From NCBI GenBank assembly GCA_017430225.1, contig JAFRNK010000027.1:1-43252 (forward strand): 43,252 bases of DNA. The letters run 5' to 3'. The first letter of the stretch is position 1, and each line of letters opens with the position of its first letter. The notes beneath the pieces are model-generated. The model saw nothing but the letters and a program-made list of their open reading frames with translations, ran no database searches and had not been told where the DNA came from. The position numbers and the translations under genes are program-made. Shown in pieces: positions 38,521-43,252 of the stretch. This stretch comes from Clostridia bacterium (GTDB lineage Bacteria; Bacillota; Clostridia; Christensenellales; Aristaeellaceae).

Positions 38521-40677
38521 ATGGATCACAGCTCAAAAACAGGCATCACAACTAAACAGTTTCAGCTGCTGTCAGATCTGAACCTTGTATGGGATTTTAT
38601 GGTGGAGATATATGGCAGGGAAAACGGGAGCGGCATGCCGGCCCCGTTCTTTGAGCACGCGCTTCAGTCCTCCTGGATGGATGTGAGCTATACTTATCTG
38701 GACCGGCTGTGGTTTGACGGAAACAGAGTGGTTGCCTTTGTTTATTACGAATCGCCGGTGACGGATATCTATTTCAACGTCCGGAAAGGCTACGAGTTTC
38801 TAGCGGACGAGCTGGTTGACTATGCGGTTTCGGCCATGCCGGATTTCCGGCATCAGCAGCGGCTGGTACTTTTCGGTGGTCAGGAGTTTCTGAAAGAAGC
38901 GGCGGAAAGACGCGGATTCAGGATGGTGCATGAGTACCGTGATCGGGAATTCGACTTCAGAAACGAGCTGAATTATGAGCTCCCAGCCGGCTATCATTTT
39001 GTCGAGCCTGAGAACGTCGATGTTCTCAAGCTGGCGAAGCTCTGTTGGTACGGCTTTGACCACGGCGAGGACGGTCCGTTTGAAAACTGGGACAGGCAGG
39101 ATGACTCTTATGCATGGACGCCGGCCAAATCCTATAAGGGTGTGATCGGGCCTTATCTGGCCCCGTCGCCGCATTCCACGCACCAGTATGACGTTGTCAT
39201 TGCCGATGAAAAGGATGAATATGTGTGTTTTTCCGGCATGTGGTGGGTTCCGGAGAACAGGCTCGCGTATATGGAGCCGCTATGCACAGCGCCGGAATAC
39301 CGCAGGAAAGGTCTGGCCGCCGCTGCGCTCACGAAGCATTACCGCCGGATGAAAGCGCTCGGTGCCGCCCGCATGACGGGCGGAGCGGATCCATTCTATG
39401 AAAGGATCGGCTATGGCGAAGGCACTCATTGGACCTTCTGGAAAAAGGATTCTGATATTTCAGGGGAAAATGAACCGCTGATCGAACGTTTTGTCTCGCA
39501 TTCAAAGAATATCCTGAAGGATAACCTGGTGGGCATTTATCTGCACGGTTCAGCCGCCATGGGATGCTATCGGCCTGACAAGAGCGATCTGGATCTCCTG
39601 GTGGTGGTCAGTGAGCAGATGCCGGATCCTGTCAAACGGGAATACATGGATATGATAATCGGGCTGGATGCGGAAGGGCCTGCCAAAGGGATCGAAATGA
39701 GCGTTGTCACAGCTGACGTCTGCGACCCGCTTGTATACCCGACACCGTTCGACCTGCATTATTCCAGGATGCATCGCGGCTGGTATAATAGTGATCCGGA
39801 GGATTATATCCGGAAAATGAATGGTACAGATATCGACCTGGCTGCGCATTTCACCGTGATACGCACCAGAGGCCGATGCTTGTACGGCCGGCCGATCGCT
39901 GATGTGTTCGCTTCGGTTCCTGAGCGGTACTATACGGAATCCATCGTGAATGATGTATCCAGCGCCGAGAATGAGATCCTGGATCATCCCATGTATTTCA
40001 TTCTGAATCTGGCCAGGGTGCTGGCATACCTGGAGGAAAAATTGATCCTTTCCAAACAGGAAGGCGGCAAATGGGGACTGAAGGCTTTGCCGGAAAAATA
40101 CCATCCGCTCCTCAATTCCGCATTACGTGAATACGGCAGCGGGGGAGACGCGGAATATGATCCGGAGCTTGCCGTACGCTATGCGCGGTACATGCTGGAT
40201 CGGATATCAGGCGAAGCCGGCAGAATACGGGAACAGGCAGGAAGAATAGAACGCGCAAAGCCCGGGGATGCAGATGCTGTCGCACGTCTTGCCTGTGAGC
40301 TGTGGCCGGATCATTCGCCGGAAGAGATGGCTCCGGATTTCGAATCAGTGCTTTCTGATAATGGCGCCGCTGTTTTTCTGTATCGGCAAGCCGGCCGGGC
40401 AGCCGGTTTTGCACAGTGTCAGCTCCGCCATGATTATGTGGAAGGAACTGAGACCAGTCCTGTCGGTTACCTTGAAGGAATCTATGTCCAGGAACCGCTG
40501 CGGCGTCAGGGAATTGCCCGCAAGCTGCTGGACGCCTGTGAAGACTGGGCCAGGGAGCAGGGCTGCACTGAATTTGCCAGCGACTGCGAACTCACGAACC
40601 TGGAAAGCCAGCGCTTTCATCGGGCTGTCGGATTTGAGGAGGCGAACCGCATTGTCGCGTATGTCAGGAAACTTTGA
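38521..40677 (+). CDS. Fusion: GNAT acetyltransferase + ANT-like nucleotidyltransferase + AAC(6')-like acetyltransferase
   Basis: This single 718-residue cytosolic protein has at least three enzyme domains. Residues 1-315 look like a tandem GNAT, the second half with the acetyl-CoA loop APEYRRKGLAAAAL (257-270). Residues about 320-575 form an ANT/AadA-like nucleotidyltransferase: YLHGSAAMGCYRPDKSDLDL (340-359), with the metal-binding pair Asp356 and Asp358 in the GSx(n)DxD pattern. A C-terminal helical part resembles spectinomycin/streptomycin adenylyltransferases. Residues 577-718 closely follow the AAC(6') pattern: ACELWPDHSPEEM, LEGIYVQEPLRRQGIARKLL, FASDCELTN and SQRFHRAVGFEEANRI. The gene has its own promoter and overlaps the APH(3')-like gene by 17 bases. 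Drug resistance is likely but the actual substrates are inferred. The chain is unbroken, with no frameshift. Confidence 0.88.
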   Translation: MDHSSKTGITTKQFQLLSDLNLVWDFMVEIYGRENGSGMPAPFFEHALQSSWMDVSYTYLDRLWFDGNRVVAFVYYESPVTDIYFNVRKGYEFLADELVDYAVSAMPDFRHQQRLVLFGGQEFLKEAAERRGFRMVHEYRDREFDFRNELNYELPAGYHFVEPENVDVLKLAKLCWYGFDHGEDGPFENWDRQDDSYAWTPAKSYKGVIGPYLAPSPHSTHQYDVVIADEKDEYVCFSGMWWVPENRLAYMEPLCTAPEYRRKGLAAAALTKHYRRMKALGAARMTGGADPFYERIGYGEGTHWTFWKKDSDISGENEPLIERFVSHSKNILKDNLVGIYLHGSAAMGCYRPDKSDLDLLVVVSEQMPDPVKREYMDMIIGLDAEGPAKGIEMSVVTADVCDPLVYPTPFDLHYSRMHRGWYNSDPEDYIRKMNGTDIDLAAHFTVIRTRGRCLYGRPIADVFASVPERYYTESIVNDVSSAENEILDHPMYFILNLARVLAYLEEKLILSKQEGGKWGLKALPEKYHPLLNSALREYGSGGDAEYDPELAVRYARYMLDRISGEAGRIREQAGRIERAKPGDADAVARLACELWPDHSPEEMAPDFESVLSDNGAAVFLYRQAGRAAGFAQCQLRHDYVEGTETSPVGYLEGIYVQEPLRRQGIARKLLDACEDWAREQGCTEFASDCELTNLESQRFHRAVGFEEANRIVAYVRKL

Positions 40678-41458
40678 GCGGATCCCAGCTTCCATGGCCA
40701 GGATCCTCGGCGGTCAGGCCGGGAAAGCGGACGGGCTGGGAAAGTCCGGAGCGCAGGTGGTGCTTTTTGACGATTATGTCCTGAAAGTCCGTCCTGCGGA
40801 CGGTTGGGATACTGTCGATACCCAGATCCTCCTGTGGCTGGAAGGAAAAGCCCCTGTCCCGCGGGTGGCGGCGCACGAAGTGGAAGACGGTCTGGACTGG
40901 CTGCTGATGACCCGGGTCAGGGGGCAGGAACTGTGCAAGCCTGCAGTAATGGAAAACCCGGCGCTGCTGCTGGACTGCATGGCGGAAGCGCTGCATATCC
41001 TGTGGTCGATCCCTGTGGAAGACTGTCCGTTTGAACGGCCTGTAAATGATATCCTTGCCCACGCGGAGGAAGCGATCCTGACCGGACGGTTCGACGCATC
41101 CGACTGTGAGCCGGAGACTTTCGGCCCTCGCGGATTTGAAAGCCCGAAGGCGCTGCTGGACTGGCTGAAAGAGAACCTGCCCGCGCAGAAACGTGTGCTG
41201 ACGCACGGCGATTTCTGCCTGCCGAATCTGTTCACGGACGGAAAACGGTTTACGGGCTTTATCGATGTCGGCAATGCCGGAATCGGCGACCGCTGGATGG
41301 ATCTGGCGCTGGGCTGGCGCAGCCTGAAACATAACAGCGATGGGCATTACGGGCATGTTTATCCGAACATCGATCCGGATGATCTCTTCCGCGCGGCGGG
41401 GGTCCCCAAAGATGAGGAAAAGCTGCGCTACTATATCCTGTTGGATGAGCTGAACTGA
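40661..41458 (+). CDS. APH(3')-like aminoglycoside O-phosphotransferase
   Basis: This is an antibiotic kinase-fold enzyme that transfers phosphate from ATP to a hydroxyl of an aminoglycoside. At 265 residues it equals the APH(3') family length. Visible are the ATP lysine in YVLKV (Lys42), LLMTRVRGQEL, the catalytic loop THGDFCLPNLF (Asp184, Asn189), the metal-binding GFIDVGNAGIGDRWMDLAL (Asp202), and the C-terminal LRYYILLDELN. That tail is nearly the terminal motif of APH(3')-III. The ORF remains open upstream within the preceding gene, but the ATG at 40661 gives the family-typical length; ATG 40694 is the alternative. It overlaps the fusion gene by 17 bases and shares its promoter, so nucleotidyl-, acetyl- and phosphotransferase activities are made together. 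Confidence 0.92.
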   Translation: MSGNFERIPASMARILGGQAGKADGLGKSGAQVVLFDDYVLKVRPADGWDTVDTQILLWLEGKAPVPRVAAHEVEDGLDWLLMTRVRGQELCKPAVMENPALLLDCMAEALHILWSIPVEDCPFERPVNDILAHAEEAILTGRFDASDCEPETFGPRGFESPKALLDWLKENLPAQKRVLTHGDFCLPNLFTDGKRFTGFIDVGNAGIGDRWMDLALGWRSLKHNSDGHYGHVYPNIDPDDLFRAAGVPKDEEKLRYYILLDELN

Positions 41459-41635
41459 ACGGCTTTACGTCGAAAGCAGTTTTAGACGGATGAAATAATC
41501 TACATGCTTATCGGGATTGAAAAGCAGGCGCCTGAGGAGCATTTGGGACGGGGCTTGCCTGATTAAGATTCAGTCCCTGATCTCTTGATATAAGGCGCAT
41601 ACCTGAGCCGGGCGGACGATCGAAAGGGGCAGCAT

Positions 41636-42742
41636 ATGAAACACTGCGGAACAAAGCGTTTGGAAACAGAAAGACTGGTATTGAGGAGGTTTACCCTGGA
41701 AGACGCTGAAGCGATGTACCGCAACTGGGCTTCCGACAGTGAGGTCACCAGATTCCTGACCTGGCCGACGCATCCGAATGTCGGTGTCACCAGGCACGTT
41801 CTTGAGAATTGGATCTCGTCCTACGGGGAGGACGCGTATTACCAGTGGGCGATCGTGCTCAAGGTCGAGGGCGATGAACCCATCGGCAGTATCGCCGCGG
41901 TGAAAATGGATGAGAGCATTTCTATGGTGCACATCGGCTATTGCATCGGCAGGAAATGGTGGCACCGGGGCATCACGTCGGAAGCGCTGAAGGCGGTCAT
42001 GGAGTTCTTTTTCGATCAGGTTGGCGTCAACAGGATCGAGGCGAGACACGATATCAACAATCCGCATTCGGGCATGGTCATGATAAAGTGCGGGATGAGA
42101 TATGAGGGGACGCTGCGCAGCGCCGGGCTGAACAATCAGGGCATCTGTGACGAGCGTTATTACGCCATGCTGAAATCGGACCGCCGGCCCGAAAATCACG
42201 AGAGGGATCACGCTTTTTATGTGGGATTGTTCAACGGCATGCATCCGGGGTTCTTTCAGAAGGAATACATCCGGCGTCTGCCGGAGGATGCCGTCTTTGC
42301 GGAACTGGTGATGGATCTGCATCAGGACGAGCCGATCGCGAAAACAGGTTTCAGTGCGGAAGGCATTACATTCGGGGAATACCGCGGCGGGATCGAAGCG
42401 CTCAGGGATGCGGTTCGCCGGGTGGATGAAGATTGGGTGAAATACTTTTACGAAGGCAGCCGTTATTTCTGCGCTTTCGACGGCAATCGGATCGCCGCGT
42501 TCTGCATCTTGGAGGATATGGGCCGTTATGGGAGTCTGCACATCAGCGGCCCGGGATGTGTCGGCACGATCCCCGAATACCGGCGGCGCGGCATCGGCCT
42601 TGAAATGGTGCGCCTGGCCACGGAAGTGCTGAGGAAAGAAGGATTTGACCTTTCCTGGATCCACTATACGCACCTGGAGCACTGGTACAGCAGGCTGGGT
42701 TACAGGACAGTGCTGCACTGGAACCGCAATGGCATCCTGTAA
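41636..42742 (+). CDS. Tandem GNAT protein (RimJ/RimL-like plus second GNAT)
   Basis: This 368-residue cytosolic protein has two acetyltransferase domains. Residues about 6-180 are RimJ/RimL-like: RLETERLVLRRFTLEDAEAMYRNWASD, HIGYCIGRKWWHRGITSEAL and NRIEARHDINNPHSGMVMIKCGMRYEG. Residues about 195-368 form a different GNAT with the acetyl-CoA loop TIPEYRRRGIGLEMV and the end HWYSRLGYRTVLHW. Such fusions are often found near drug-modification genes, but the substrate could equally be a protein N-terminus or a metabolite. An AAGGGG box lies before the ATG. The 177-base gap from the APH-like gene holds no clear promoter or terminator, so co-transcription is possible. Confidence 0.85.
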   Translation: MKHCGTKRLETERLVLRRFTLEDAEAMYRNWASDSEVTRFLTWPTHPNVGVTRHVLENWISSYGEDAYYQWAIVLKVEGDEPIGSIAAVKMDESISMVHIGYCIGRKWWHRGITSEALKAVMEFFFDQVGVNRIEARHDINNPHSGMVMIKCGMRYEGTLRSAGLNNQGICDERYYAMLKSDRRPENHERDHAFYVGLFNGMHPGFFQKEYIRRLPEDAVFAELVMDLHQDEPIAKTGFSAEGITFGEYRGGIEALRDAVRRVDEDWVKYFYEGSRYFCAFDGNRIAAFCILEDMGRYGSLHISGPGCVGTIPEYRRRGIGLEMVRLATEVLRKEGFDLSWIHYTHLEHWYSRLGYRTVLHWNRNGIL

Positions 42743-42779
42743 GCGGGTAGTGGCAGGAAATAATCACAGGGAGCCTTTT

Positions 42780-43252
42780 ATGGATAAAATCACGCTGATC
42801 AGCCCGACGCTCGGGTATGCAGACCGGATTGCGGATTATCGCGCTGAGTTTCCCTCGGACAGGATGAGGGTGACGTATGAGCCGGACCGCATCCCGGGGC
42901 TTGATTATCTGGAACAGTATGAAAACGTCACCGATTGGCTCAGGTTTTGCGATTCGATGGCGGGGAAGATTTCGTGGTACATGTCCGTCCGCACCAGCGA
43001 TGGGAGGGTGATCGGCTTCGCCTGTCTTCGCCATCGCCTGGAATACGATGACGACGATGATGAGTTTGCCTCCCACATCGGCTATTCGGTCCGTCCGTCG
43101 GAACAGGGCAAAGGGTACGGCAGGGAACAGTTGCGCCTCATGCTTACGAAGGCGAAGGAACTTGGCCTGGACCGGGTGCGCCTGATCTGCCGCGACATCA
43201 ATATAGGCAGCAACCGTGTCATCCTCGAAAATGGCGGGGTATACGTGGATAC
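42780..43252 (+). CDS. GNAT family N-acetyltransferase (3' partial)
   Basis: The reading frame runs from the ATG at 42780 (AGGGAG 6 bases upstream) to the window edge, giving 157 codons. The N-terminal part contains PGLDYLEQYENVTDWL. The acetyl-CoA-binding region reads SHIGYSVRPSEQGKGYGREQ, followed by AKELGLDRVRLICRDINIGS and NRVILENGGVY. This is typical of a family of about 175-residue GNAT proteins, so only perhaps 20 residues are missing. A short acidic run (Tyr followed by five Asp/Glu) lies before the loop. It follows the tandem GNAT gene by 37 bases and probably belongs to the same operon. Confidence 0.88.
   Translation, partial: MDKITLISPTLGYADRIADYRAEFPSDRMRVTYEPDRIPGLDYLEQYENVTDWLRFCDSMAGKISWYMSVRTSDGRVIGFACLRHRLEYDDDDDEFASHIGYSVRPSEQGKGYGREQLRLMLTKAKELGLDRVRLICRDINIGSNRVILENGGVYVD

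Noticed and set aside
40268-40660. Upstream extension of the APH(3')-like frame inside the fusion gene
   Set aside because: The fusion gene is clearly coding in another frame here, and the APH family length is met from 40661.
1-43252. tRNA, rRNA, CRISPR arrays, insertion sequences, phage genes, known riboswitches
   Set aside because: Looked for on both strands by eye in the gaps between genes; none seen. Short or diverged elements could have been missed without a covariance-model search.

Overview
This window looks like chromosomal DNA from an uncultured, fairly GC-rich, anaerobic member of the Clostridia (Bacillota). A Christensenellales-type gut or rumen lineage would fit, but that is inference. 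The support is strong AGGAGG-type ribosome binding sites, textbook SigA promoters with 17-bp spacers, a MurE with the DNPR motif of meso-diaminopimelate-adding enzymes, a DivIB/FtsQ-type division protein, QueH instead of QueG, and a two-gene SufC/SufB-like (SMS-type) iron-sulfur system. I see no tRNA, rRNA, CRISPR array, insertion sequence or phage gene. The window begins inside a tctB gene and ends inside a GNAT acetyltransferase gene.

Layout. 1-1883: TctB/TctA carboxylate transporter subunits, closed by a hairpin. 1898-10103: a six-gene minus-strand run, probably from one strong promoter at 10075-10103. It encodes a membrane-anchored CotH-kinase/lamin-tail protein, a DUF4956 membrane protein, a VTC-type polyphosphate polymerase, a leucine-rich-repeat lipoprotein, and then SufC and a short SufB/D. 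10124-14123: queH, a secreted cadherin-like beta-sandwich protein, a LOG-family phosphoribohydrolase with a secreted beta-propeller-like protein, and a glycerophosphodiesterase. 14202-18852: a sugar ABC transporter (binding protein and two unusually extended permeases, no ATPase) behind a perfect-consensus promoter with a palindrome in the leader. 18866-21537: a MATE exporter and galactose mutarotase, convergent on one terminator. 21570-28671: an Mrp/NBP35 ATPase, WalJ/YycJ nuclease-like protein, ComEC, HolA and RsmG, then a double zinc-ribbon acidic protein with a metallophosphoesterase.

28672-38375: a reduced division and cell wall (dcw) cluster: an AT-rich regulatory region with probable MraZ boxes, then mraZ, ftsL, murE, mraY, murD, ftsQ, two tandem M15B D,D-carboxypeptidases, a YprB-like exonuclease and a TPR protein. 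The rsmH, ftsI/spoVD, murF, ftsW and murG genes usually found among these are absent. 38424-43252: a drug-modification-like island. It holds a 718-residue GNAT/nucleotidyltransferase/AAC(6')-like fusion overlapping an APH(3')-like kinase, then a tandem-GNAT protein and a further GNAT.

The most interesting loci are the CotH/DUF4956/VTC/LRR run, which looks like a surface phosphate or polyphosphate system, and the three-activity aminoglycoside-modification-like pair with its promoter-spanning inverted repeat.
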